Origin: Parabacteroides sp. Marseille-P3160
Lineage (GTDB): Bacteria > Bacteroidota > Bacteroidia > Bacteroidales > Tannerellaceae
DNA length: 64,000 nucleotides
NCBI RefSeq assembly: GCF_900162725.1
Contig: NZ_LT799418.1
Location: 2,885,729-2,949,728, forward strand
Direction: 5' to 3'
The notes beneath the pieces were generated by a model. That model did no database searches and was not told the origin of the DNA. It saw only the letters and a list, made by a program, of their open reading frames with translations. The stretch's first letter is position 1, and the number at the start of each line of letters is the position of its first letter. The position numbers were made by a program, and so were the translations under genes. This document shows positions 18,764-27,305 of this stretch, in pieces.

Positions 18764-19192
18764 CTATTTCTCTTCGGCGGAAGGAGCCGCTTTCTCTTCG
18801 TTGGCCGTTTTATATTCTGTAATTCCGGCTCCAATCAGAAGATTGTACCACGTGATCAACTTGCTTATATTGCTTGGATAAACCCGGCTACGATCAAAAT
18901 TCGGCTGAATGCCGGCAAAATAATCACGCAGTACATCCGGTTGGGCGGAAGCTTCCACAGAAGCTTTCTCTCCATTCTCCTTCTCTCTCATCACAGTCAG
19001 AATATCAGCCAAAGGAACCTCGCCGTCAGTCGTATACATGGCAATATCGCCCAAAGAGGTGATCTTATCCTTTGCATACGCAGGCATCCGTTTTCCATTA
19101 ACTAAAGACTCTACAATCAACATGTTCTTACCCTGTGAAACTAATTTGTATAACCCGGGTTTTCCCGAAATAGACAAGATTGTCTTCAACAT
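18764..19192 (-). CDS. DUF5606 domain protein
   Basis: 142 residues, no signal peptide. The opening LKTILSISGKPGLYKLVSQGKNMLIVESL and the following KRMPAYAKDKITSLGDIAMYT are typical of DUF5606, a Bacteroidota-restricted family with a small barrel-like N-terminal domain and unknown function. The C-terminal tail is charged and low complexity (NEEKAAPSAEEK). It is transcribed in the same direction as the upstream coaE operon but has its own -7 element (19235-19242). Confidence 0.85.
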   Translation of the reverse strand: MLKTILSISGKPGLYKLVSQGKNMLIVESLVNGKRMPAYAKDKITSLGDIAMYTTDGEVPLADILTVMREKENGEKASVEASAQPDVLRDYFAGIQPNFDRSRVYPSNISKLITWYNLLIGAGITEYKTANEEKAAPSAEEK

Positions 19193-19234
19193 AACACTTT
19201 TATTTTCTTTATTTATTTATAAAATTCAAGGGTA

Positions 19235-19242
19235 CAAATGTA
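19235..19242 (-). promoter_or_regulatory. -7 element of DUF5606 gene
   Basis: TACATTTG on the minus strand, 42 bases upstream of the ATG at 19192. Confidence 0.6.
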
Positions 19243-19355
19243 ATATAAATCTCCGCAAAGCAACAACTCCCAGCTGAAATAAACCTAAAAGGCAAAACCG
19301 CTTCATTACTTCGAAACTTACTATCAATAAGATAAAAGAAAAAAAATAGAAAAAA

Positions 19356-19952
19356 TCAAAGCCCGAGCGTAGCAAGGAAGGCCTCCACTTGCGGGATCAA
19401 AGCCCGATGGCCGTCATTGTAGATAACATAATCGGCACGTTCTTTCTTTATTTCGTCGGAAAGTTGATTCCGGATCCGTTTTAAAATCTCTTCCCGGCTA
19501 AACTGGTCCCGCTCTTGTACGCGTGCAATGCGAAGCTCCAGCGGAGCATATACCATCAAAGTCGTATCTACACAACGGTCGAAACCCGATTCGAATAAGA
19601 TCGCCGATTCCATGGCGCAATAAGGCGTTTCCTGTCCGTCCACCCACCGGCGGAAATGATCTCCCACCACCGGATGTATGATGGCGTTCACCTTCTTAAG
19701 GTTATCCGGCTGTGTAAAAATAAAAGAGGCCAGTTTTCTTTTATCCAATCCTGCGTCCGTATATAAGGATTCTCCAAAGAGGTCTGTCAACCCCTCACGG
19801 ATTATGGGGGATTCGTTTGTCAGGCGCTTGCTTTCGACATCCGCAATGTAAACGGGAATTCCATAGACCTCTAACAGGGAAGCCAGAACGGATTTTCCGC
19901 TACCTATACCTCCGGTAATGCCGATTCGCTTATTCCTGGGGAGCTGTTTCAT
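19356..19952 (-). CDS. coaE: Dephospho-CoA kinase
   Basis: Last step of coenzyme A synthesis: phosphorylation of the 3'-hydroxyl of dephospho-CoA. The preferred start is the ATG at 19952 (MKQLPRNKRIGITGG), giving 198 residues; an upstream ATG at 20003 would add 17 residues lying inside the ybbR reading frame with no family counterpart. P-loop GITGGIGSGKS, the CoA-binding Asp in IADVESKRL, IIHPVV and the lid segment RVQERDQFSREEI are present. It overlaps the 3' end of ybbR by 23 bases, so it is translationally coupled. Confidence 0.93.
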   Translation of the reverse strand: MKQLPRNKRIGITGGIGSGKSVLASLLEVYGIPVYIADVESKRLTNESPIIREGLTDLFGESLYTDAGLDKRKLASFIFTQPDNLKKVNAIIHPVVGDHFRRWVDGQETPYCAMESAILFESGFDRCVDTTLMVYAPLELRIARVQERDQFSREEILKRIRNQLSDEIKKERADYVIYNDGHRALIPQVEAFLATLGL

Positions 19953-20979
19953 CGCCGGCTTTCTCCGGTTGGGGAGAGGTCTTTTGTTCAAGTAAAAATT
20001 CAATCTGGTTCGGAGAAAGCGTGACGTCCGTCACCCAGTCGGGCTTTTTAAACAAGGTCAGGTCGACAAGCCCGCTCTTATTATCCTTCAGATCTTTAAA
20101 TGAAATACTCACACCGAAGTCTACATCGGACAGATATTTGAAACGGGACATCGGAATATTGCAAACCACATTCACATTTGAAGGAAAAGTCCGTACGGTG
20201 TATTGAGACGGAAGATCCGGGCAAATAATAGGGATGGAAAGTGTCTTTTCCGTATATTCTTCCACAGGGATCGTAACCGTCACTTCTGCCGGCTCGACAT
20301 TGGCCCCTTTAGGAGCGATGACCTTTACCTTTTGCACGATCCTCTGGTTCGTCTTCCATTCGGCATAGGCTGTTTTAAGGACTGATATGGAATCGAAAGC
20401 CCCCTGGCTGGCATAGACCTTTACAGTCGCCGGTGTAATGCGAATGCTGTCCGAAACCTGAAAGCCCGCATCAGGCTGCACTTTCCCGGCAAAAACGACG
20501 GGAACCTCCCTACTTATTAACTTTCCGTAGCTTACCCGGATCTCACGAGGTGCAAAACTGATCAATGATGTGGTCGAAATCAATTGCTTCAGAAGATCCG
20601 CCTCTATATTTTGCTTGCTGACCAGGACTTTTTCCTTTTGATCCAAAGGCAGGTTCTTCATATTGATCTCTATCGGAGCCAGAGTACGTCCCAGGGAGTA
20701 ATTAAGCAGCACATTCCCTCTATCCTTTACTTTGATAATTAGCTTTTCCGGCCGGTCTTCCGAGAAATGGATACTGGGCGGAATATTCCGGTAACGGATC
20801 GGAACCGACAATTCGATTTCATATTCCTGCTTCAAGCTCTGCATTAGCCAGAAGCCGGAGGCTAAAAGGACAAACGCACAAAAGGTAAAAGCTTCCCTCC
20901 AATGAAATTCTCGGAAAGAAGCCTTTACCTTTTTCATTACAGACTTGAAAGGCATGTTTTTATGTTCAAGCCGTGGCAT
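19930..20979 (-). CDS. YbbR-like (CdaR-type) membrane-anchored protein
   Basis: 349 residues with one N-terminal membrane segment (about 30-46, AFTFCAFVLLASGFWLM) and a long extracytoplasmic part made of YbbR-like repeats, strand-rich blocks ending in motifs such as VPVVFAGKVQPDAGF and LSIPIICPDLPSQY. In Firmicutes YbbR (CdaR) partners the diadenylate cyclase CdaA; in Bacteroidota it regularly sits in the nusB-yajC-coaE operon, as here, and its role is not established. The C-terminus overlaps coaE. Confidence 0.85.
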   Translation of the reverse strand: MPRLEHKNMPFKSVMKKVKASFREFHWREAFTFCAFVLLASGFWLMQSLKQEYEIELSVPIRYRNIPPSIHFSEDRPEKLIIKVKDRGNVLLNYSLGRTLAPIEINMKNLPLDQKEKVLVSKQNIEADLLKQLISTTSLISFAPREIRVSYGKLISREVPVVFAGKVQPDAGFQVSDSIRITPATVKVYASQGAFDSISVLKTAYAEWKTNQRIVQKVKVIAPKGANVEPAEVTVTIPVEEYTEKTLSIPIICPDLPSQYTVRTFPSNVNVVCNIPMSRFKYLSDVDFGVSISFKDLKDNKSGLVDLTLFKKPDWVTDVTLSPNQIEFLLEQKTSPQPEKAGDETAPQE

Positions 20980-20988
20980 TTGGTTTTC

Positions 20989-21300
20989 TTATTTTTGCTG
21001 AGGGCCTTGGCCTGTTGCAAATACGGAAGTTTTATCGATGCGAATCTTAACGCCGTCGGCTATTTCAAGTATCATAAAAGTATCACCCACTTCTTTGATT
21101 TTCCCGTAGATACCACCGGAAGTAATTACGGCATCTCCTACTTTCAATGCTTCACGCGCTTTTTGTATTTCCTTTTGTTTTTTTTGTTGGGGACGGATCA
21201 TAAAAAAATAGAAAATCGCGATGATAACAACCATCATGAAAATTCCGGACCATTGCGATTGTCCGCCGGCAGCTTGGAGCAAAACATTTAATAGCATCAT
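20989..21300 (-). CDS. yajC: Preprotein translocase subunit YajC
   Basis: 103 residues: a single N-terminal membrane helix (about 19-37, IFMMVVIIAIFYFFMIRP) followed by the RPQQKKQKE motif and a small cytoplasmic domain with KVGDAVITSGGIYGKI. YajC associates with SecDF at the Sec translocon. Between nusB (68-base gap) and ybbR (9-base gap). Confidence 0.95.
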   Translation of the reverse strand: MMLLNVLLQAAGGQSQWSGIFMMVVIIAIFYFFMIRPQQKKQKEIQKAREALKVGDAVITSGGIYGKIKEVGDTFMILEIADGVKIRIDKTSVFATGQGPQQK

Positions 21301-21368
21301 ACTCTTTTATTTATAATTAGTTTGTATTGTAAATATCTAACAGTCACTTACAAAAATAAGGATTATTC

Positions 21369-22295
21369 TTAATCCTTCAATAGAATCTTTTCTTTTTTTA
21401 GATCCTTTACCACCGAATCCAAAATTCCGTTTATAAATGTTCCGCTTTTAGGCGTACTGTAAAACTTCGCTGCGTCGATATATTCGTTCAATGTGACGTT
21501 TGTCGGGATCGAGGGGAAATTAAGTAATTCCGCCAAAGCCACCTGCATGATAATCAAATCCATATTGGCGATACGTTCCGTCTCCCAGTTTTTCATATGT
21601 TTCTCTATCAAATCCCGGTAATTCGCTTCATTCAATACGGATTGGCGGAAAAGAGCAATGGCGAATTCTTCGTCTTCACGATCCTTAAACATCGGCAAAA
21701 GAGATTGGGCGGCTCCCTTCGATTCATCGAACTTCTTGATCGTTTTAATGACGAATGTTTCGATGATTTCGATATCGTCGTTCCAATAGATACATCTATC
21801 TTCCAAATATTCTTCAATATTTTCATTTCCACAAATCAACCGTTTGAAGACCAAACGCCAGAACTCCCGGTCGGTTTCATAAGAATCATCCGGATTTTTG
21901 ATATATTCATCGTAAATATCGGACTTTATGATAAGTTCCAATATCGATCTAAGAAAATCATCTTCGCCATTCCATGAGATGTTTTCGTTCAGAAGATACG
22001 TTTTCAACGTCTTGTTTTCTTTCAACTGTTTTGCAAAACGATTCTCGATCAGACGTATGTTCGGATTCAGTTCCGATTCTTTCGGAATGTATTTATTACG
22101 CCGATTATCGACAATAAGTTCTTGTAAATAAGTTATATCAGTAATCAAGAGAAGAAAATAGTAGTACAAATCATAAGACTTGCGTAGGCTAAGCTGCAAT
22201 TCCTTTTCTGCCGCTTGCAAATCTCTGCTTCCGTTTTGATAGTACGCGAATAAAATCTGCAAAACCTTAATACGGATTAAAATTCGATTGATCAT
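21369..22295 (-). CDS. nusB: Transcription antitermination protein NusB (long form)
   Basis: 308 residues against about 140 in E. coli. It begins MINRILIRIKVLQILFAY, the first helix of the NusB fold, but has a long insertion or extension in the middle; the last part, MDLIIMQVALAELLNFPSIPTNVTLNEYIDAAKFYSTPKSGTFINGILD (broken here for length, about 245-295), contains the canonical NusB signature ending in FINGILD. Long NusB proteins of this type are usual in Bacteroidetes. It binds boxA RNA with NusE for rRNA antitermination. First gene of the nusB-yajC-ybbR-coaE operon. Confidence 0.9.
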   Translation of the reverse strand: MINRILIRIKVLQILFAYYQNGSRDLQAAEKELQLSLRKSYDLYYYFLLLITDITYLQELIVDNRRNKYIPKESELNPNIRLIENRFAKQLKENKTLKTYLLNENISWNGEDDFLRSILELIIKSDIYDEYIKNPDDSYETDREFWRLVFKRLICGNENIEEYLEDRCIYWNDDIEIIETFVIKTIKKFDESKGAAQSLLPMFKDREDEEFAIALFRQSVLNEANYRDLIEKHMKNWETERIANMDLIIMQVALAELLNFPSIPTNVTLNEYIDAAKFYSTPKSGTFINGILDSVVKDLKKEKILLKD

Positions 22296-22328
22296 TGTTT
22301 GAAGGAACTTCTTTTGTTATATTTGCTG

Positions 22329-22336
22329 CAAAGGTA
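22329..22336 (-). promoter_or_regulatory. -7 element of the nusB operon
   Basis: TACCTTTG on the minus strand, 33 bases upstream of the nusB ATG. Confidence 0.65.
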
Positions 22337-22508
22337 GTTATTCTTTTTTAATAGTCGAAAAAAAATAATGCAATGAATCCTTTATTTAAATTTCACCGGT
22401 AAAATCCGGTTAATTGAATAAAAGAAATCAGTTGCCGGATATCTCTCGGATTTTTATCGAGATTTCGGAATTATTTCATTGAGACATAAATTAAAAGCTT
22501 TAAATTTG

Positions 22509-22516
22509 TACTATTG
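22509..22516 (+). promoter_or_regulatory. -7-like element of the oxidoreductase pair
   Basis: TACTATTG, one mismatch from TAnnTTTG, 42 bases before the ATG at 22559. It overlaps the earlier in-frame ATG at 22514, which helps reject that start. Confidence 0.45.
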
Positions 22517-22558
22517 CAAAATTCTGATTTTAATCCTATTATTATAATATACACAAGC

Positions 22559-23923
22559 ATGAAAGAAAGTCTTAAATTAACCAGACGTAATTTTTTTAAG
22601 AATTCGGCGCTGGGAGCAATCGGAACCTTGTCCGTTCCCTCCTTTCTGACCGGATGTACGAACTCTTCTAAAGAAACAAAATCAAAGGACGTATCTGTCC
22701 CTGAAATTCTGAAAACCGCACCGGAAGGAAAACCATTAAAAGCAGGATTAGTCGGATGCGGCGGCCGGGGAACCGGTGCGGCCTGTAATTTTCTGGATGC
22801 GGGCAGCGGCCTGCAGGTAACAGCGCTTGGCGATGTATTCCAGGATAAACTGGATGCTTGCCGGAAAACGCTGGAAGAAAAAGGACAAAAGGTCGCGGAC
22901 GAAAACTGCTTCATCGGCTTCGACGCTTACAAGAAAGTTGTCGATTCCGGAGTAGACGTGGTGCTTCTCTGTACGCCTCCCGTCTTCCGTCCCTCCCATT
23001 TCGAATACGCCATAGGAAAGAATAAACATTGTTTTATAGAGAAGCCCTGCGCCGTGGATCCGGTGGGAGCCAGGCAGATGCTGATGTTGGGGAAACGAGC
23101 CGCCCAACTCGGGCTGTCGGTTATCAGCGGTACCATCCGGCGTTCGCAAAAGGATTGTATAGAAACTTTCAGGCGCGTAGCTGGAGGAGCCATCGGCGAA
23201 ATCGTTTCGGCACACGTTACCCGCCTGGGAGGCGCTTTGTGGTTCGTGCAACGCCGTCCGGAATGGAACGATATGGAATATATGCTGCGCGACTGGGTGA
23301 ATTTCTGCTGGACTTCCGGCGACTTGGTAGTCGAGCAATTCATCCATGAGATCGATATGATGACCTGGTTCATGGGAGACAAACATCCCGTTCGTGCAGA
23401 AGCGACGGGAGGACGCCAACGTCGGGTTACAGGCGACATGTACGATTTCTTCAGCATTGAATATGTCTATGAAAACGGACATCGCGCCCATTGTACTTCC
23501 CGCCAGATCGGCGGCTGCGATTATACACATAATGTAATGATATATGGGACAAAGGGATATACCAACTGTTTCGATACGATTTTCAATCTTGACGGCAGCG
23601 TGGCGTGGAAGTATCCATATCCAAAACCGGAAGATGCAGACCAGTCGATGGCGGTGCCGGATCCGTACGTACAGGAGCTGATCCGCTTGGTGACCGCGAT
23701 CCGCACTAACAAGCCGATCAATGACGTCGAGCAACACGTGCAATCCACCCTGATGGCCATCATGGGGCGCGAATCAGCTTATACCGGTAAATTCGTCACC
23801 TGGGACCAGATCATGGCTTCCACAATGAAACTTGGGCCGGAGACCTACGCCTTCGGGCCTGTTCCGGGAATCAAGGAAGAGATACCGGTCGCGGGCGAAG
23901 CTCCCCAGTTACCTAAAATATAA
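22559..23923 (+). CDS. Gfo/Idh/MocA oxidoreductase, Tat lipoprotein
   Basis: 454 residues from the ATG at 22559; the frame extends to 22514 but that adds residues upstream of the signal and overlaps the promoter. The N-terminus has a twin-arginine motif (TRRNFFKNSA) and a lipobox (SFLTGC), so the protein is probably exported folded by Tat and lipid-anchored. NAD(P)-binding GLVGCGGRGTGAA follows near residue 62, then the EKP motif of the family (HCFIEKPCAVDP) and a C-terminal substrate domain. Exported members in Bacteroidetes act on sugar derivatives, some as glycosidases with bound NAD. It forms a pair with the TIM-barrel gene four bases downstream. Confidence 0.88.
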   Translation: MKESLKLTRRNFFKNSALGAIGTLSVPSFLTGCTNSSKETKSKDVSVPEILKTAPEGKPLKAGLVGCGGRGTGAACNFLDAGSGLQVTALGDVFQDKLDACRKTLEEKGQKVADENCFIGFDAYKKVVDSGVDVVLLCTPPVFRPSHFEYAIGKNKHCFIEKPCAVDPVGARQMLMLGKRAAQLGLSVISGTIRRSQKDCIETFRRVAGGAIGEIVSAHVTRLGGALWFVQRRPEWNDMEYMLRDWVNFCWTSGDLVVEQFIHEIDMMTWFMGDKHPVRAEATGGRQRRVTGDMYDFFSIEYVYENGHRAHCTSRQIGGCDYTHNVMIYGTKGYTNCFDTIFNLDGSVAWKYPYPKPEDADQSMAVPDPYVQELIRLVTAIRTNKPINDVEQHVQSTLMAIMGRESAYTGKFVTWDQIMASTMKLGPETYAFGPVPGIKEEIPVAGEAPQLPKI

Positions 23924-23927
23924 TCAG

Positions 23928-24854
23928 ATGAAACGACGTAACTTTATAAAAAACACCCTCCTGACCGCCGGAGCGCTTTCCCTGCCTTCGTTGCATGGAA
24001 AAGCTTCGGAGAGTAAGGCGGCATTGAGCAATCCGGTTATCGCGAACGGCACGGCAGATGCTTTCCGCAAATCAATCATGTGGGGAACCGTCAGTATGGA
24101 AGGCACCGTATTGAATAAATGCAAGATCATCCGGGCGGTTGGATACGATGGAATCGAGCCGAGCAGCCACATGAACCGCCAAGAAGTAATCGACGCCCTG
24201 AAGGAAACCGGGCTGGTCGCTTCCGGCGTTTGCTGCTCTACGCATTGGGACAAACCGCTTTCTTCTCCCGATGCCGCTACCCGGCAGGAAGGAGTGAACG
24301 GGGCAATCATCGCTTTGGAAGATGCGAAAGCCTATGGTACGGACGCCGTCCTGCTTGTCCCCGGTATAGTGAATGAATTCATCACTTACGACGAATGTTG
24401 GGATCGTTCCACTGAAGAAATAAAGAAACTGATTCCCGTTGCCGAAAGGCTCGGGGTGAGAATTTGCATCGAGAACGTATGGAATAATTTTCTATTAAGT
24501 CCGATCGAAGCATGTAAGTATATAGACCAGTTCAATAGTCCCTACGTACGTTTCTATTTCGATTGTGGAAACATCCTCGTATACGGTTGGCCCGAACAAT
24601 GGATCCGGATACTGGGAAACCGTATCGGACGGATTCATATTAAGGAATTCAGCAAAAAAACAGCGGATGAAAAAGGACGTTGGGCCGGGTTCAACGCCAA
24701 GCTGACCGAAGGCGATGTCAATTGGAAAAGAGTGTTGGAAGAAGCGCGTAAATCTTATGCAAGCGACTGGCTCACCACTGAACAAGGCAGTTCCAAAACG
24801 CCTGAAGATCTCCACGACTTAATCCGGCGGTTTGACAAACTGCTGAAGATGTAG
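23928..24854 (+). CDS. Exported TIM-barrel sugar isomerase/epimerase-like protein
   Basis: 308 residues from the ATG at 23928; the frame extends upstream into the previous gene, but the Tat signal MKRRNFIKNTLLTAGALS marks the real start four bases after that gene's stop. The mature part is an AP-endonuclease-2 / xylose-isomerase-like barrel: DGIEPSS, RICIENVWNN, YFDCGNILVYG and GRIHIKEF supply the Glu, Asp and His metal ligands on successive strands. Co-occurrence with a Tat-exported Gfo/Idh/MocA protein suggests periplasmic oxidation and isomerisation of the same sugar derivative; substrate unknown. Confidence 0.85.
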   Translation: MKRRNFIKNTLLTAGALSLPSLHGKASESKAALSNPVIANGTADAFRKSIMWGTVSMEGTVLNKCKIIRAVGYDGIEPSSHMNRQEVIDALKETGLVASGVCCSTHWDKPLSSPDAATRQEGVNGAIIALEDAKAYGTDAVLLVPGIVNEFITYDECWDRSTEEIKKLIPVAERLGVRICIENVWNNFLLSPIEACKYIDQFNSPYVRFYFDCGNILVYGWPEQWIRILGNRIGRIHIKEFSKKTADEKGRWAGFNAKLTEGDVNWKRVLEEARKSYASDWLTTEQGSSKTPEDLHDLIRRFDKLLKM

Positions 24855-24884
24855 ACATCCTTCCATAATATCCAAATCTTTTCT

Positions 24885-24892
24885 ACCTTTGT
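24885..24892 (+). promoter_or_regulatory. -7 element of the pcrA-nspC operon
   Basis: TACCTTTG, consensus TAnnTTTG, located 8 bases before a perfect leader hairpin. Confidence 0.6.
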
Positions 24893-24899
24893 AAAAAAT

Positions 24900-24936
24900 T
24901 ACGTGGAAAGGCGGGCTTGCCTGCTCTTTCCACGTT
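24900..24936 (+). promoter_or_regulatory. 5' leader hairpin of the helicase mRNA
   Basis: ACGTGGAAAG and its exact inverse CTTTCCACGT enclose a 15-base region (GCGGGCTTGCCTGCT) that can itself pair. With the promoter just upstream, the hairpin would form at the very 5' end of the transcript. No T run follows, so it is a poor terminator for the preceding gene. Confidence 0.6.
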
Positions 24937-24968
24937 TATATCGACTTGTCCTGATAGATCAATTCTGG

Positions 24969-27305
24969 GTGGAAACATATTTGAACCAATTAAATAAAAG
25001 TCAGAGGGAGGCAGTGGAATATTGCAGCGGCCCTTCTTTAGTCGTGGCCGGCGCCGGTTCCGGCAAAACAAGGGTATTGACTTATAAGATTGCTTATTTG
25101 CTATCACAGGGGCTTCCCCCTTATAGCATTCTGGCGCTGACATTCACAAACAAGGCCGCGCGCGAAATGAAGGAACGGATTGCCGCTATTACGGGAGAAG
25201 AGACGGCACGCCGCCTCTGGATGGGGACTTTCCATTCGATTTTCTCCCGTATACTGCGAAGCGAAGCGACTCTATTGGGTTATCCCTCCCATTTTACGAT
25301 CTACGACTCAACAGATTCAAAGAATCTAATCAAGGCCATCATCAAGGAGATGAAACTGGATGATAAAGTCTATCGTCCGGGAATGATTCAAAACAGGATT
25401 TCCAACGCCAAAAATTCGCTGATTACCTGGAATGCTTACGGGCAGAACAAGGAATTGATGGAAAACGATATCAAATCGAAGGTCCCCTATCTGCGCGAAA
25501 TATACAAACAATACCAGAACCGAAGTTTTCAGGCCGGGGCCATGGATTTCGACGACTTGCTGATGCAAACCAATATCCTGTTCCGGGATTTCCCGGAAGT
25601 ATTAGACAAATACGGACGCCTGTTCCGTTATATACTCGTCGACGAGTACCAGGATACCAACTTTGCCCAGCATCTGATCATACAGAAACTGAGCGCACTG
25701 CACCATCGGATTTGCGTGGTGGGCGACGATGCACAGAGCATCTATTCTTTCCGGGGAGCAAATATTGACAATATGCTGCAGTTTCAGGAGAATTACCCCG
25801 GATGCAGGATCTTCAAACTGGAACGCAACTACCGTTCGACGCAAAACATAGTTAATGCGGCCAACAGCCTTATCCTTAAGAACAAGGCTCAGATCTACAA
25901 GAGCGTCTATTCCGAAAACGACAAGGGGACGAAAGTGAAGGTATGCGGCACCTATTCCGACTATGAGGAAGGGTATATCGTCGCTTCCCAGATCAATAAC
26001 CTGAAGAGAAGCAACCGCCAGTACGGGTATGCCGACTTTGCCATCCTCTACCGTACCAACGCCCAATCTCGTATACTGGAAGAGGCTTTGCGCAAGCAAA
26101 ATATTCCCTATCGGATTTACGGGGGCTTATCCTTCTACCAACGAAAGGAAATCAAAGACATCATCTCCTATTTCCGACTGATCATCAATCCCAATGACGA
26201 GGAAGCTTTTAAGCGCGTTATCAATTATCCCGCCCGGGGCATCGGCGAGACGACGGTTCAGAAGTTGGTCACCGCCGCCCGCGAACAGAACCTGAGTTTG
26301 TGGACCGTCCTGCAGGAGCCGATAACCTACGGCATTTCCATTAACGGGGGGACCGCCCGGAAACTGGCGGATTTCCGCCAGCTGATCGACAACTTGATCG
26401 GAGAAAACGAACAATTTTCCGCCGAAGAGATTGCCCGCGAAGTCGTCCAACGGAGCGGTATAGCCAGCCTGCTCTATCAGGATCGCTCGGTCGAAGGAAT
26501 CAGCCGCCAGGAAAATATGGAAGAGCTGCTGAAAGGAATCGCCGAATTCTGCGAAATCAGACGGGAAGAAGGCATGGAACAAGTTTCCCTTACGGATTTT
26601 CTTTCGGAAGTAGCACTTGCGACCGACCAGGATACCGATAAGGAAGAACAGGCGGACAAGATTACCCTCATGACGGTTCATGCCGCCAAGGGACTTGAAT
26701 TCAGTAATGTATTCGTCGTCGGCTTAGAGGAAAACCTGTTTCCTTCACAAATGGTGCTGGATAATCCGCGGGGTGTGGAGGAAGAGCGGCGGCTGTTCTA
26801 TGTGGCAATCACCCGCGCCCGCGAAAATTGTATCCTGACCTACGCCAAAAGCCGTTTCCGTAACGGGCAGACCAACTTCAGTTCCCCCAGCCGTTTCATT
26901 GCAGATATCGACCCGGTTTACCTGGAACTGCCGGAAGATGCATTCCCGGCCGAAGACCGGTTGGATAAGGAACCGGGACCCTTTCAATCGCGCCCGGCTT
27001 TCGCTTCACCTCTCCAACAGCCTAAACCCGAGCTGCGTACAGGGGTTACATCCCAACCGCGGGCAACAACAATCCCGACGCGCCGGCTAAGCCGGGTGGA
27101 GAAAGACAACGATTCTCCGGCGGCCGCCCCGGCGACGAATGTTCCCAGATTAAAAGCAGGGATGCAGGTACGGCACGACCGCTTCGGTGTCGGGAAAGTA
27201 ACCGAAGTGGAGGGTAACGAAAAGGCGACTGTGGTTTTTGACAGTTTCGGAGAAAAAAACTTACTTTTGAAGTACGCAAAACTAAAGATTATAAAAGAGA
27301 CATGA
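24969..27305 (+). CDS. pcrA: ATP-dependent DNA helicase, UvrD/PcrA type
   Basis: Superfamily 1A 3'-5' helicase for repair and replication restart. The GTG at 24969 gives 778 residues starting (M)ETYLNQLNKSQREAVEY, the usual N-terminus of the family; the longer GTG at 24903 lies inside the leader hairpin and was rejected. Motifs: GAGSGKTRVL (Walker A), TFTNKAAREMKER, VDEYQDTN (Walker B), GDDAQSIYSFRGA, ERNYRST, MTVHAAKGLEF and FYVAITRAR. The C-terminal Tudor-like domain (MQVRHDRFGVGKVTEVEG) binds RNA polymerase in PcrA. Overlaps nspC by four bases. Confidence 0.94.
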   Translation: METYLNQLNKSQREAVEYCSGPSLVVAGAGSGKTRVLTYKIAYLLSQGLPPYSILALTFTNKAAREMKERIAAITGEETARRLWMGTFHSIFSRILRSEATLLGYPSHFTIYDSTDSKNLIKAIIKEMKLDDKVYRPGMIQNRISNAKNSLITWNAYGQNKELMENDIKSKVPYLREIYKQYQNRSFQAGAMDFDDLLMQTNILFRDFPEVLDKYGRLFRYILVDEYQDTNFAQHLIIQKLSALHHRICVVGDDAQSIYSFRGANIDNMLQFQENYPGCRIFKLERNYRSTQNIVNAANSLILKNKAQIYKSVYSENDKGTKVKVCGTYSDYEEGYIVASQINNLKRSNRQYGYADFAILYRTNAQSRILEEALRKQNIPYRIYGGLSFYQRKEIKDIISYFRLIINPNDEEAFKRVINYPARGIGETTVQKLVTAAREQNLSLWTVLQEPITYGISINGGTARKLADFRQLIDNLIGENEQFSAEEIAREVVQRSGIASLLYQDRSVEGISRQENMEELLKGIAEFCEIRREEGMEQVSLTDFLSEVALATDQDTDKEEQADKITLMTVHAAKGLEFSNVFVVGLEENLFPSQMVLDNPRGVEEERRLFYVAITRARENCILTYAKSRFRNGQTNFSSPSRFIADIDPVYLELPEDAFPAEDRLDKEPGPFQSRPAFASPLQQPKPELRTGVTSQPRATTIPTRRLSRVEKDNDSPAAAPATNVPRLKAGMQVRHDRFGVGKVTEVEGNEKATVVFDSFGEKNLLLKYAKLKIIKET

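Noticed and set aside
19953-20003. 17-residue extension of CoaE
   Set aside because: Lies inside ybbR; the P-loop follows a normal N-terminus from ATG 19952.
24903-24968. N-terminal extension of the helicase from GTG 24903
   Set aside because: It would translate the leader hairpin and has no counterpart in the family, which begins at ETYLNQLN.
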